64,000 nt of DNA from a virus, in the IMG/VR virus record IMGVR_UViG_3300008259_005066, positions 62,001 to 126,000 of that record. The stretch is one strand, 5' to 3'. The notes beneath the pieces are model-generated. The model did no database searches. It was not told where the DNA came from and was given only the letters and a program-made list of their open reading frames with translations. This document shows positions 41,168 to 49,810 of this stretch, piece by piece (the first letter of the stretch is position 1; each line of letters opens with the position of its first letter). The translations under genes were made by a program, and so were the position numbers.

Positions 41168-42778
41168 TTATCCTAGAGTGCTAACAGCGTATCGGAAACG
41201 GCCATTGGCCGTGATGGTGTAAGAGACTTCGATGTCAGAACCTACCTGGCTCACAGAAAGCGTGAGTCCGACAGGACCATTTTCAGTATAGTCATCAGTG
41301 AAAGACACAGGAAAAGTAGAACTGTCATCTATGTCTTCAGATACAATGACCAAGGTGCCGTAACGGACCTGAGTGGTTACTAGATCTTTGAAATTGTATC
41401 GCACTTCAAATGCTGAACCCAGCGCGGCAGGCAATGTCAACAAGGTGCCACTACCAACAGTTTTGTCTACCAGCACACCAGCTTCTTGTACCAAGGTGCC
41501 AAAGCGATATCTCTCGCCGGCTTCCATGGCAAAGACTTTTTTGTTGTCGATATTGATACGTGCTTTTAATTCATCTGCTGAAGAATCACGCTCAAACATA
41601 TCGCCAAAACTTACATTGTTGTCTGTGTCGATCAGTATGACGTTGAAATTGTCGGCGGCAGGATAGGCGCCGCCACGGAATTTGGTGGCCACGTCCAGGA
41701 ACATGTTGAATCCAGACATGTTGTTTTGCGCACCATCGATCTCGATGCCTTCGGCATAGATAGCGTCGAACAAGTTCTGTGTGATGCGGAAACCCTGCGG
41801 TCCTATATAGCCCGCAGTACCAGCACCAGTTCCTGTCAACAGCACACCTTGATACAGCGTGTTGAATTTGCTGTCAGTGACAGTGATACCAGAGATGGCA
41901 GCATCGCTGGATAAACCATAGGTCAGTCCTGAAAATTCGCAGGCCGTGAACGAAATATTCTCTGTGGGATAAGTTGTCGTGGATCCGAATGTGGCACCTG
42001 AGATGTCGTCTACATCGGTGTCAAGTTCGGCCTGCACCAATGGTCCAATGAATGCCACGTCTTGGAACAACACATTGGTGGCTTCCTGGATCGACACTAT
42101 GTTGAGTGTTTCTGCGGACTGGAAGCCCATGTCATAGATTTCTATGTTGGTAGGTGCAGTGGCATTGTTGTTGCCGATGTTGGGATAGACCTGCTGTAGA
42201 CTGTCTGCGGTCTGGGCCACATAAGTAGCAGTCAACGTGCTGTCACCAGTGGTGTCCAAGAATATGACCGAACTGCGGGCACCTTCGCCGTATAATTTAC
42301 AGAACGGGGGGATCTTTATGGTGGAAGTCACACGATACACACCAGCAGGGAAGAATATGCTACGTCTCACCTGTGGATTCTGTTCGCGGCAGAACATCTG
42401 GAACAGGGCACGGTTGATAGCATCAGTGTCGTCGCTGTCTCCGTCGCCCGTGGCACCAAAATCTTTGATCGATGCCATGTCATCCAGTTTGGATTGCAGT
42501 GTGCGCTCGATGGGGTCACCTGGTGTGGGGCCGGTCTGCACAGTGTATCCACCGGCTTCACCTTTGTAGGTGTAGGCTCCAGCTATGGCGAATATGTCAG
42601 AATATTGGGTGAGGATTTCAGTGTTGCCAATGGCAGGAGCACCTTCTTGTATGGTGCCATTGCCGATGAACAATCTGCGCTGGTCGATGACCCAGCCAAA
42701 CTCTGCGCCCGCTAGTTGCGGTAGATTTTCACTTAGACCTTTGCGTTGCGTGATACGCGATATCTGAACTATTGCCAT
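41168..42778 (-). CDS. Tailspike with pectate-lyase-type beta helix
   Basis: 536 aa. N-terminal attachment segment (RITQRKGLSENLPQLAGAEF then GWVIDQRRLFIGNGT) as found in phage fibre heads, then DFGATGDGDSDDTDAINRAL, the start signature of pectate-lyase-3 beta helices, followed by coils of parallel beta strands (to about residue 410) and a beta-sandwich C-terminus. Probably binds or cleaves surface polysaccharide. Catalytic residues cannot be assigned. CATAAATA at 42796-42803, a one-base variant of the late promoter, lies 18 bases upstream. Confidence 0.85.
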   Translation of the reverse strand: MAIVQISRITQRKGLSENLPQLAGAEFGWVIDQRRLFIGNGTIQEGAPAIGNTEILTQYSDIFAIAGAYTYKGEAGGYTVQTGPTPGDPIERTLQSKLDDMASIKDFGATGDGDSDDTDAINRALFQMFCREQNPQVRRSIFFPAGVYRVTSTIKIPPFCKLYGEGARSSVIFLDTTGDSTLTATYVAQTADSLQQVYPNIGNNNATAPTNIEIYDMGFQSAETLNIVSIQEATNVLFQDVAFIGPLVQAELDTDVDDISGATFGSTTTYPTENISFTACEFSGLTYGLSSDAAISGITVTDSKFNTLYQGVLLTGTGAGTAGYIGPQGFRITQNLFDAIYAEGIEIDGAQNNMSGFNMFLDVATKFRGGAYPAADNFNVILIDTDNNVSFGDMFERDSSADELKARINIDNKKVFAMEAGERYRFGTLVQEAGVLVDKTVGSGTLLTLPAALGSAFEVRYNFKDLVTTQVRYGTLVIVSEDIDDSSTFPVSFTDDYTENGPVGLTLSVSQVGSDIEVSYTITANGRFRYAVSTLG

Positions 42779-42798
42779 TCCACTCTCCGATTACCTAT

Positions 42799-43539
42799 TT
42801 ATGCGGTCAAGTAATAGAGCTCCAGGCGCCGCCACCACTGCTGTTCCCAATAATCAAAATCCGCCTCTTCCAGCACGAATTCCTGATATTCTGGGGGTTT
42901 TGTGATAGTAAACTGTGTGTCTATTTCAGGTTTTACACACATCAGCACCACGCCCTTGCGTATGCGGGTGCCATGCACTTCGTTGTGGGCCAGGGCATAG
43001 GCCACCAGTTGCAGGAAGTAATCTTCGATCCACTCCCGGCGCTTGGGTTTGTTGGTTTGTTTGTAATCTAGGATGCTTTGGCTGCCAAGATGGATTCCAG
43101 CACCGTCCGAAGTTCCTGCATAGAGATTGGGAAAGTAAAGCGGTATTTCCACACCCCAAAATTCTTCAACATTTTTAAGTCCTTGTTCAATCACTGTCAT
43201 GGCCATGGCATGACTGCTCCAGGCATAGGGATTAGTGCCCGCTGGTTTTATTTCACCGGTCTTGACATAGTGCTCAAGATATGTATGCATACGGGTTCCG
43301 CGATTGGCGGCCTCCGTGGTAATTTGCTGTGCTTGGGCCTCACCCACACGCTTTTTCCAATTGGCCAAAGCCTGTTTCTTTTCTTCGGGCTTGGTACGGT
43401 CAAGTATGGTAGTAACTGATGGTAACTTTTTACCATCGGGAGTGAGATACAGTCGTCGCCCATCTTCGCTGGTGCGATTCAAGGGCTCGTAGTTAAATTT
43501 TTGAATATACAATATTAGACTCGGAAACTTTCTCCGCAA
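42799..43539 (-). CDS. RecB/Cas4-like PD-(D/E)XK nuclease
   Basis: 246 aa. RGTRMHTYLEHYV supplies the helical histidine, AGTSDGAGIHL the first acidic residue and SILDYKQTNK the D-x-K core; EDYFLQLVAYALAH is the QxxxY helix typical of RecB-family nucleases. Likely an exonuclease for DNA processing or host DNA breakdown. The start at 43539 overlaps the IscA-like gene by 25 bases; a TTG at 43512 is an alternative. Confidence 0.88.
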   Translation of the reverse strand: MRRKFPSLILYIQKFNYEPLNRTSEDGRRLYLTPDGKKLPSVTTILDRTKPEEKKQALANWKKRVGEAQAQQITTEAANRGTRMHTYLEHYVKTGEIKPAGTNPYAWSSHAMAMTVIEQGLKNVEEFWGVEIPLYFPNLYAGTSDGAGIHLGSQSILDYKQTNKPKRREWIEDYFLQLVAYALAHNEVHGTRIRKGVVLMCVKPEIDTQFTITKPPEYQEFVLEEADFDYWEQQWWRRLELYYLTA

Positions 43540-43844
43540 CCACAGCGGTCGCGTTCGTTAGGGTTGATGAAATCAAATCCTTCGTTGAGGCCGTTTTTGA
43601 CCCATGCCATGGTCATGCCTTCGAGATAAGGACGATGCTTGGGATCCACATATATGCGCACACCGTTGATGTCATAGTGTGCCACGCAGTGCTCTCGCCC
43701 TTGATCCGTATCCACGTATTCCAGGGTATAGGCCAGACCCGAACAGCCTGTGGTGCGCACACCAATCTTGATGCCTAGGCCGCGTCCACGTCGGGCGATG
43801 TTTTCCTTAACGCGGCAGGCCGCTTCATCAGTGACTGTGATCAT
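43515..43844 (-). CDS. iscA: IscA/HesB-type iron-sulfur carrier
   Basis: A-type carrier that passes iron-sulfur clusters to apoproteins. The three conserved cysteines are C34 (RTTGCSGLAY), C101 and C103 (RCGCGESF). 109 aa. Start overlaps the iscU stop region by 17 bases, so the two are made together. Full length and intact. Confidence 0.95.
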   Translation of the reverse strand: MITVTDEAACRVKENIARRGRGLGIKIGVRTTGCSGLAYTLEYVDTDQGREHCVAHYDINGVRIYVDPKHRPYLEGMTMAWVKNGLNEGFDFINPNERDRCGCGESFRV

Positions 43845-44220
43845 GTTTTTTGCGATAGTCTTCTATGGCAGCCTTGATGGCATCCTCGGCCAAGATGGAG
43901 CAGTGGATCTTGACTGGTGGCAATGCTAGTTCTTCTGCGATTTGGCTGTTTCGGATTGTTCCTGCTTCATCAAGGGTTTTGCCTTTGACCCATTCTGTGA
44001 CCAGGCTCGAGCTCGCGATAGCCGATCCGCAGCCATACGTTTTAAAGCGTGCATCTGTAATAATACCTGTATCATCGTCCACCTTGATCTGTAATTTCAT
44101 TACATCCCCGCAAGCAGGTGCCCCAACCATACCAGTGCCAACGGTAGGATCAGACTTATCAAGAGCACCAACATTACGGGGGTTTTCATAGTGATCAATG
44201 ACCTTTTCTGAATAAGCCAT
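43828..44220 (-). CDS. iscU: IscU-type iron-sulfur cluster scaffold
   Basis: Scaffold on which iron-sulfur clusters are built with sulfur from a cysteine desulfurase. Cluster ligands C37 (GAPACGD), C64 (YGCGSAIAS) and C107 (KIHCSILAEDAI), with D39 and H106, are intact. 130 aa, full length, with the usual SEKVIDHYENPRNVG start. Ribosome site AGGAGG and a near-consensus sigma70 promoter precede it. No IscS is in the window, so host IscS must supply sulfur. It could support the radical SAM proteins or host enzymes (inference). Confidence 0.96.
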   Translation of the reverse strand: MAYSEKVIDHYENPRNVGALDKSDPTVGTGMVGAPACGDVMKLQIKVDDDTGIITDARFKTYGCGSAIASSSLVTEWVKGKTLDEAGTIRNSQIAEELALPPVKIHCSILAEDAIKAAIEDYRKKHDHSH

Positions 44221-44236
44221 ATCTACCTCCTATGTT

Positions 44237-44265
44237 AGTATACAGTAGTATTTACTTGATGTCAA
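44237..44265 (-). promoter_or_regulatory. Near-consensus sigma70 promoter for iscU-iscA
   Basis: Minus strand TTGACA (44260-44265), 17-base spacer, TATACT (44237-44242). It overlaps the 3' end of the upstream gene and is 17 bases before the iscU ATG. Consistent with early transcription by host polymerase. Confidence 0.72.
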
Positions 44266-44587
44266 TGGCCCGTTTGGCCATTTGGTTGACTTTTTTGCGG
44301 GCTTGATCCACTGACATGGTTTCGCCATCTGGTGTGATGGTTTGGGAACCTTTCCAGATGATATCATCACCCTGGATATTGGCGATGATATTGTTGAGTG
44401 GTGGTTGCGTAGACAAGGTCATCAAGCGTTCCCGATCCATGTTGATACCATTTTCTCTGGCTAGATCTATAAAGGCATCTACATTGTAAGGTTTGACCGC
44501 GGCTGTGTCCTGGGCTCGTTTGAGCAAAAACTGGCCTATGGCGGCCAGTCTCTGCACTGAGGGATCCTGGAACTCTCGGATCAGCAT
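44252..44587 (-). CDS. Conserved phage protein
   Basis: 111 aa: LAAIGQFLLKRAQDTAAVKP, then FIDLARENGINMDRERL and ANIQGDDIIWKG. Helical with a beta hairpin; a pattern I recall from T4-like marine phages next to internal or prohead-associated proteins. One base after the 335-residue gene stop. Function unknown. Confidence 0.7.
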   Translation of the reverse strand: MLIREFQDPSVQRLAAIGQFLLKRAQDTAAVKPYNVDAFIDLARENGINMDRERLMTLSTQPPLNNIIANIQGDDIIWKGSQTITPDGETMSVDQARKKVNQMAKRAIDIK

Positions 44588-44588
44588 G

Positions 44589-45596
44589 TTATCTACGCTC
44601 GCGGCCTAATGCTCGGGCTGGTAGTTCTTCAGCATCTACATCGAGATTGGCATCTAGGCTGAGGTCTGGAGTTTCACCGGTGTCAGCACCGGATACATCT
44701 CCGGTAGGAAGGGTAGCGGCTCCTGCGGCGCCAGCATCTTGTCCGGGAACCACTGGGGCTTGACCTGTGAGCACACCTTGTGCGGTTTCCAGCTGGGTCT
44801 TGGAACCCTGGAGGCCCTGGATGAGACCTTGTAGTGCGGCTGTGCAATCATTGTTAAACTGTTGTGCTTGATCCATACCAAGATCGTTACGGATCGAATC
44901 TACAAGTGCTGGCAAATCTTTGAACTGCATGGCCGAAACTTGTTCAATCATTTTTTGAACTTGGTCAACCATGTCTTGTGCGGCCAATACCACTTGAGCC
45001 TGTTGTATCTCGCTGGCTTCTTTGAGCCGGCGTGCTCGTTTGCCTTCCATGGCTGATGCCGTGGCTGTTTTCAACATCTGTTGTAGACGTGTGGCCTGCT
45101 GAGGATCTTTCATGGCAGCACCAATGCCAGCGGCAAAACCTGCCATGGCTTTCTTTTGGGTCTGATCCAAGGTCTTGCCCAGGGCGGCCTGTGATACTGC
45201 GCGAGCCAAAGGATTGGCCTGCGTGCCAGTGGCGGCAGCGGCTTTGCGTATTCCGCCCGACATAGATTTGGCGTCTGCTTGTGCGGCGGCAGCGGCCTGT
45301 CGTGGATCTTGTTGTGCCATGGCCATGCCAGGAGCGGCACCAGGTTGAGATTCTCGTATCCTGGACTCTAGAGCCTGTTCCATGACCACCATCTTTAGAT
45401 AAGCAGGATTCTTTTCACTGCGATGGAATTGTGGTGTGCCACGATGCTCACGGATCAGCCCGCGGATTTTTTTCAACATCTCTTTGGCCGTCTTGACGCT
45501 GACAGCGCCGACGTCTAACTGTTGACCAAAGTAACTTTCAAGCACTTTGCGTGTTTGTTGTGTTTTGGTTTTTGAGTCCAATTCTTGCAGTTTCAT
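44589..45596 (-). CDS. Putative virion internal or scaffold-type protein
   Basis: 335 aa, helical, Ala/Gln-rich. N-terminus QQTRKVLESYFGQQLDVGAV and KEMLKKIRGLIREHR; central AlaGln linkers; helical LKEASEIQQAQVVLAAQDMV; acidic C-terminus ending in PARALGRERR. Composition resembles phage prohead core or internal proteins. No enzymatic motif. Confidence 0.65.
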   Translation of the reverse strand: MKLQELDSKTKTQQTRKVLESYFGQQLDVGAVSVKTAKEMLKKIRGLIREHRGTPQFHRSEKNPAYLKMVVMEQALESRIRESQPGAAPGMAMAQQDPRQAAAAAQADAKSMSGGIRKAAAATGTQANPLARAVSQAALGKTLDQTQKKAMAGFAAGIGAAMKDPQQATRLQQMLKTATASAMEGKRARRLKEASEIQQAQVVLAAQDMVDQVQKMIEQVSAMQFKDLPALVDSIRNDLGMDQAQQFNNDCTAALQGLIQGLQGSKTQLETAQGVLTGQAPVVPGQDAGAAGAATLPTGDVSGADTGETPDLSLDANLDVDAEELPARALGRERR

Positions 45597-46029
45597 CTTT
45601 GAATCCTTTTTGTTGCCAGTATTTAGCCAGATTTACGCATTTGTCCAAGTGTTCTTGCAACCACTTCAAGCGTGTGTGGCTGTGTTGCAATCTGTCTTCC
45701 AGCACATATTTACGCTCAGTGTCTGTGGTGGTTTCTATCATGTGCCGGAAATATCTGATCTCATCTCTGCGGCGTTCTATTTCTTGATCAAACAGCATGA
45801 TCTCTTGTGTGAGGGTGAATTTGCCCAGTTTGTCGGCTATGCACCATGCCAGGGCCAGGCGTGCAGAACTGGGGCATGCGGCCAATGTGGCTCCACGATA
45901 CACTTCAAAATACTGGGCCTGTTTGACGATAGTATAGCGTCCAAATGCTTGATACCCATCGTTGACTGGCAGTATTGAGTTGGGATTGGCAAATACCTGT
46001 CTTGCTATGCGATCCAGCGTGGATTCCAC
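45538..46029 (-). CDS. Conserved phage protein
   Basis: GTG start at 46029 (VESTLDRIARQVFANPNSIL) chosen because everything upstream in this frame overlaps the coiled-coil gene on the same strand and reads as a shadow. NDGYQAFGRYTIV and SARLALAWCIADKLG are motifs I recall from T4-like marine phage proteins; a C-terminal helix (RRDEIRYFRHMIETTTDTER) follows. About 163 aa. Overlaps the next gene by 59 bases. Confidence 0.6.
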   Translation of the reverse strand: MESTLDRIARQVFANPNSILPVNDGYQAFGRYTIVKQAQYFEVYRGATLAACPSSARLALAWCIADKLGKFTLTQEIMLFDQEIERRRDEIRYFRHMIETTTDTERKYVLEDRLQHSHTRLKWLQEHLDKCVNLAKYWQQKGFKDETARIGLKNQNTTNTQSA

Positions 46030-46040
46030 GCGGTCTATGA

Positions 46041-46304
46041 TTATTTGATCACGTATGTGGTTATCATCCAGCCCAGGCTGGCCAGCAGGAACCCGATTAT
46101 TCCTATGCCCCACGATATGATCTGATCCGTGCGCTTGTCGGCCATTCTTTGCATCATGTCGTGAATCTCTCTGATCACGGTTTCGGTCTGTGTTACCTTT
46201 TGCTCCACGTTTTCCAGTTTTTCTTCCAGAAACTTGTATCTCTCCGCGCACAGTTCCACGTGAGTTTCTAGGCTTTTCTTTTCGATGTCCGTGGTCGTGA
46301 CCAT
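46041..46304 (-). CDS. Small coiled-coil membrane protein
   Basis: 87 aa: a charged coiled coil (ELCAERYKFLEEKLENVEQK) and a C-terminal membrane helix (IISWGIGIIGFLLASLGWM). A TATAAATA octamer lies 22 bases upstream, so it may be expressed late; single C-terminal helix with coiled coil fits a lysis or tail accessory. Not identified. Confidence 0.75.
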   Translation of the reverse strand: MVTTTDIEKKSLETHVELCAERYKFLEEKLENVEQKVTQTETVIREIHDMMQRMADKRTDQIISWGIGIIGFLLASLGWMITTYVIK

Positions 46305-46325
46305 GATCTTCCTTCGTTATGGATT

Positions 46326-46333
46326 TATTTATA
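46326..46333 (-). promoter_or_regulatory. T4-type late promoter octamer TATAAATA
   Basis: Exact consensus on the minus strand, 22 bases upstream of the coiled-coil membrane gene at 46304. Confidence 0.6.
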
Positions 46334-46336
46334 GAT

Positions 46337-46768
46337 TTAGGCATGATATATGGTGTTGGGGCTGTCCCCTAATGTTATGATCCTGGGTTCGAGATCAGAT
46401 GTTTCTTCTAGATCAATGATCATGGGTGTGCTGTCACTGTCCTGTTTAAGCACCCAAAATTCATCACCATCCACCAACCATTGCGCCTGCGGTTCTATCT
46501 CAAAATCAAAGTGCCAGGTTCGTTGATTGCCAAAGGGCCCTGTGTCCTGCACAGTGGGATCGCTGACATTGAACATTTGGGTGCGCAGTCCGATCAACTG
46601 CAATAAGGTGTCAAAATTCCTTTGTTGATTGCGTGCTCGTGCCAAGGACGCTGGGTCTGCCATGGTCAGTCCGTTGCGACTCACATAAGGAAACTGTGCG
46701 GCTTTGACGTGCCCATTTATCCCAGTAGCAGTGATATCAAACAAGGTATAGCATTCAATCTTTTGCAT
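46337..46768 (-). CDS. Conserved phage protein
   Basis: 143 aa, beginning MQKIECYTLFDITATGINGH, a motif found repeatedly in T4-like marine phages in my recollection. Beta-rich centre (RTWHFDFEIEPQAQWLVDGD) and an acidic tail. Perhaps virion or neck associated; unproven. Confidence 0.75.
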   Translation of the reverse strand: MQKIECYTLFDITATGINGHVKAAQFPYVSRNGLTMADPASLARARNQQRNFDTLLQLIGLRTQMFNVSDPTVQDTGPFGNQRTWHFDFEIEPQAQWLVDGDEFWVLKQDSDSTPMIIDLEETSDLEPRIITLGDSPNTIYHA

Positions 46769-46997
46769 ACTTGAGACTGTAGTAGATCCGTAGTTGATCC
46801 AACATCTGCTGTAGGGCAGGATCTTGCTGGGCTCTGCGCCGTATATCGCCCCACAGTTTGTCTTCTTTCAAGGCAGCCAGTTTGTCCTGGGTTTCCTGAT
46901 CGATGGATACCAATTCTCTATCCAGTTTGCCAGGATGCCTGCGATAGATAGTGTGTCCACCATCAGGACTTTCATATACGTATCGTTGATCTGCCAT
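46755..46997 (-). CDS. Conserved small phage protein
   Basis: 80 aa, beginning MADQRYVYESPDGGHTIYRR; then charged helices with QQDPALQQMLDQLRIYYSLK. Recurs in T4-like phages next to the 143-residue gene (recollection). Its stop overlaps that gene by 14 bases. Confidence 0.75.
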   Translation of the reverse strand: MADQRYVYESPDGGHTIYRRHPGKLDRELVSIDQETQDKLAALKEDKLWGDIRRRAQQDPALQQMLDQLRIYYSLKYAKD

Positions 46998-47017
46998 GCG
47001 GGTATTTAAGCCACAAA

Positions 47018-47044
47018 AAAACCCTAGTTAAAGAACTAGGGTTT
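47018..47044 (-). terminator. Rho-independent terminator
   Basis: AAACCCTAGTT-aaag-AACTAGGGTTT hairpin flanked by an A run on one side; on the minus strand it ends in seven T, closing the unit of the 127-residue protein at 47066. Confidence 0.88.
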
Positions 47045-47065
47045 CTTCTATACCAAAACTACAGA

Positions 47066-47449
47066 TTAGGTTGTGAGTTTGAAACCAGCGTTTGTGGCTG
47101 AGTCTAACTGGAAACCTGTGTAGGTGATGTTGGCTGCTGACAAGAAAGCGGCAGCGTTTGCGAATGCGCCTGTAGGATATACAGCCACTGACAATGCTAC
47201 GCCGTCAACTTGATACATAGCAACTGTGGATGTTTGCTGGATAGCCTGGATCACGTTTGCAACGTATTCTGCTACACCGCCTTCGCCGTTGATGCTGTTG
47301 TTAGCAACTGCACGGAAGAAGTCAAGTTTTGGACCTTGAGGCTGGACAGGAACACCGGCCAACGAAGTGGAAGGTGCGACTGGACCATTCTGTGTGTCTA
47401 GCGCGAATACTGGTTGCGAATCACCATTGGTGCGTGTAAATTGTGCCAT
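47066..47449 (-). CDS. Highly expressed late protein, unknown
   Basis: 127 aa with MAQFTRTNGDSQPVFALD at the start, PVQPQGPKLDFFRAV, and Ala-rich helices. The gene is a single unit with an exact late promoter 40 bases upstream, a strong ribosome site (TTAGGAGA) and a terminator, all signs of abundant late expression. A virion decoration or tail component is likely but not shown. Similar short proteins are common in T4-like marine phages (recollection). Confidence 0.8.
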   Translation of the reverse strand: MAQFTRTNGDSQPVFALDTQNGPVAPSTSLAGVPVQPQGPKLDFFRAVANNSINGEGGVAEYVANVIQAIQQTSTVAMYQVDGVALSVAVYPTGAFANAAAFLSAANITYTGFQLDSATNAGFKLTT

Positions 47450-47488
47450 TTTAAATCTCCTAATAAGTGGCCTTAGCGGGCCTACTTT

Positions 47489-47496
47489 TATTTATA
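47489..47496 (-). promoter_or_regulatory. T4-type late promoter octamer TATAAATA
   Basis: Exact consensus, 40 bases upstream of the 127-residue protein gene, in a non-coding leader that also contains a GGCC/GGCC stem. Confidence 0.68.
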
Positions 47497-47520
47497 CCGA
47501 AATGGTGAAATCGGGGGCTA

Positions 47521-49398
47521 TCAGGCTAGATCAGGATTGTTGCGGGCAAAGTTGGCTTGGCTGAAACGCATGCGATCCACGTATTTCATGCCCTGGCCCA
47601 CATAACCTTCGTGTCCGGGCTCGTCGTTGATGGATGCCTGCACATCATGTGCTTGGCTGTCTAACTGTCGCACCACTTGATTCTTCAAGGCGCTGAGATC
47701 CAAGAATGTCTGGAACACAGCGGCCACGCCCTGTTTGTTGAGATTGGCCCACTCAAATATGCGCGGTGCCTTGGCTGGTTCTCGTTCCTGCACCCAGGGA
47801 CCAAATCCCTGTATCAAGTTATCATAACTGCCAGCACGCACACGGGTGTTGATATACTGTTTCATCAACTGTGGTAAGTTGGTGATCTTGCGGGCACGCA
47901 GTTCTGCAGGGTTGAACAGCGCATCTATGGCCGCACCTTTGGATTTCAGTAGATCCTGTGTTTTCTTTACGGTCTTGGCGTCGAGTTTTATTTGCTGTGG
48001 TTCTCGCAGGCTGGGGTCCAAGATCAACAGGCCCGGAACCGGCTTCAGTGCCGCCGCACGTATGGGAGTGGCTGCCGCACCTGGCGCATCTAACTGTGTG
48101 TGGACGACCACTGCGGCATCACTGGCCGCGATCTGGCGACCAAGATCGCTGTCAGCATCCACTGAATATTTCACTGTGTTGGGCTGGAACACCCATTTGC
48201 CATTCTCTTGTTGAGGTTGTGCGCTGTAGAGCAAGTCTCCTTGAACATAGCCTCTGAAATCTGGAGGTGTGGCTGCTCTCAACAACGGAAACAGTTTTTG
48301 ATATAGTCCTATGAGTTCGCCACGCTCGCCGCCTCTGGCAGTCATGATGCGGGCGATCATATCAGGCGAAGTGGCCAGACCATCATAGCCCTTGGCCAGG
48401 AAACCGGCCTTGTCAGTGAGCACAAAATCACCGTTGGATTTGCGACCAAAGATGATAGCGGGTTTGCCATCCCATTTCACAGTGGCAGTGTCTGGTTGCT
48501 GTGCGGTATTTACAATGCCTGTGAGTGCTTGTTGTGCGCCGCGACTGCCCATGTCAAATACCATGTCTTCGGGATGCTCGATGCGCACACCTTCAGCGAT
48601 GATTTGCATGCCCTGATTCACGATCCTGTCGCGCAGGCGAGCCAAGAAATGCACTTCGGCTTCTTCTAAATTTTCATCAAAGGGCTGGCCTTCACGTTCC
48701 ATGTGCGCACGGAAGTCTGCTATCTTGCTGTCTTTGTTTGGATCCATTTTGAGAGCACGCATGATGCTCTCCACGGAATAGAGGTCTTTGGCCGATGCGG
48801 TGGGATTCAGCAACAGTTTGGCCACCGCGTCTGGATCGTCGGTGACAATGTCATTGGTGTTGCGATTTGCGATACCATCATTCTGATTGAGTTTGAAACC
48901 CATGGATTTGGCCATGGAGTTGATCATGATGTTGCGCAGGGCACCTTTGTAGGCACTGGCCGGATCGCTACGCAACACGAACTGATTCCAGCGTGGTTTA
49001 TTTGCGAACATGAAATCGGTCTGCACAAACCCACGACGTGGGTCACCACCAATGGCAGTGAGGAAATGCACAGATATTCCGGACTTCTTGATGTAGCGTT
49101 GTGGATCCACTCCTTGCTGTTTGGCCCAATCTCGCAGTCGATCTATCAATTGTTCTTTGGAGATTTTTGTGGCATCTATCTGCAGATCCAGATCACCTGA
49201 TGATTCCTTGCGACCGGTGGAACCCAACCAGCGTGCCGGTTGTCCATCTATGGAGTCTTTTTCTGTGGTAAAGTCAATGCCAGTGATGGGTTCTAGCCAC
49301 TGCACAGTGGGCATGATGTCGGCTTGCGCTATGCGTTGCGTGATGACCTGTCCTTGATCATCCTTGAATACGTTGCCACCTTCTAGTAATCTCATCAT
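47521..49398 (-). CDS. Large protein with nucleotidyltransferase- and ligase-like motifs
   Basis: 625 aa from the ATG at 49398 (ATGA overlap with upstream stop). N-terminal part has DLDLQIDATKIS and LIDRLRDW, the shape of a nucleotidyltransferase acidic motif. The centre has TATVKWDGKPAIIFGRKSNG, where KWDGKPA matches motif I (K-x-D-G) of adenylating DNA/RNA ligases. A C-terminal helical domain follows. Homologues are found in T4-like cyanophages as unnamed proteins (recollection). Activity is inference only; motifs III-V are not clear. Confidence 0.65.
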   Translation of the reverse strand: MMRLLEGGNVFKDDQGQVITQRIAQADIMPTVQWLEPITGIDFTTEKDSIDGQPARWLGSTGRKESSGDLDLQIDATKISKEQLIDRLRDWAKQQGVDPQRYIKKSGISVHFLTAIGGDPRRGFVQTDFMFANKPRWNQFVLRSDPASAYKGALRNIMINSMAKSMGFKLNQNDGIANRNTNDIVTDDPDAVAKLLLNPTASAKDLYSVESIMRALKMDPNKDSKIADFRAHMEREGQPFDENLEEAEVHFLARLRDRIVNQGMQIIAEGVRIEHPEDMVFDMGSRGAQQALTGIVNTAQQPDTATVKWDGKPAIIFGRKSNGDFVLTDKAGFLAKGYDGLATSPDMIARIMTARGGERGELIGLYQKLFPLLRAATPPDFRGYVQGDLLYSAQPQQENGKWVFQPNTVKYSVDADSDLGRQIAASDAAVVVHTQLDAPGAAATPIRAAALKPVPGLLILDPSLREPQQIKLDAKTVKKTQDLLKSKGAAIDALFNPAELRARKITNLPQLMKQYINTRVRAGSYDNLIQGFGPWVQEREPAKAPRIFEWANLNKQGVAAVFQTFLDLSALKNQVVRQLDSQAHDVQASINDEPGHEGYVGQGMKYVDRMRFSQANFARNNPDLA

Positions 49399-49784
49399 AT
49401 GGCCTGCGAAACTGTGGTGGACTTGATTTTGCCTGCGGCATCCTGTGAAAGACTGTTGTGCAATGGTGTGCCGGCGATGACCTGTTGGCCGCTGGCACTG
49501 GTCCAACGACCATTGGCCCAGGTGTAGATTTCGTCAGGAATCTCGGTAGTTCCTGCCCTGCCGCCACGCACCATCACATTGTATCCGTTAGGTATTTCCG
49601 GAGCCACTGCGGTTTTGCTGACTTTGTAGGCGGGCAAAAAATGCTTGGCCAGATATTCACGCATCTGTTCTATGGCTGGTTGGGTGATATACTTGTCCAT
49701 GTTGCGCTCATCCACAGCGACCTGTCCTTGCATGGCTTGCTCTAACCAGGCAGCCGCTCGTTTTTTGTATTCATCCGCATCCAT
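49395..49784 (-). CDS. Conserved phage protein, downstream half of a split pair
   Basis: 129 aa from the ATG at 49784 (MDADEYKKRAAAWLEQAMQG). A helical start, then GGRAGTTEIPDEIYTWANGR and a tail. The same frame is open upstream, RRQAKKINAGKTAGQV, joining without a stop to the frame overlapping the upstream gene end. So the natural protein may be one chain made by a -1 frameshift, or two genes. Confidence 0.6.
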   Translation of the reverse strand: MDADEYKKRAAAWLEQAMQGQVAVDERNMDKYITQPAIEQMREYLAKHFLPAYKVSKTAVAPEIPNGYNVMVRGGRAGTTEIPDEIYTWANGRWTSASGQQVIAGTPLHNSLSQDAAGKIKSTTVSQAI

Positions 49785-49810
49785 GACCTGTCCAGCAGTC
49801 TTGCCAGCGT

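Noticed and set aside
46041-46344. Basic, histidine-rich extension of the gene ending at 45538
   Set aside because: It overlaps the coiled-coil membrane gene on the same strand and reads as its shadow; a GTG at 46029 gives the plausible start.
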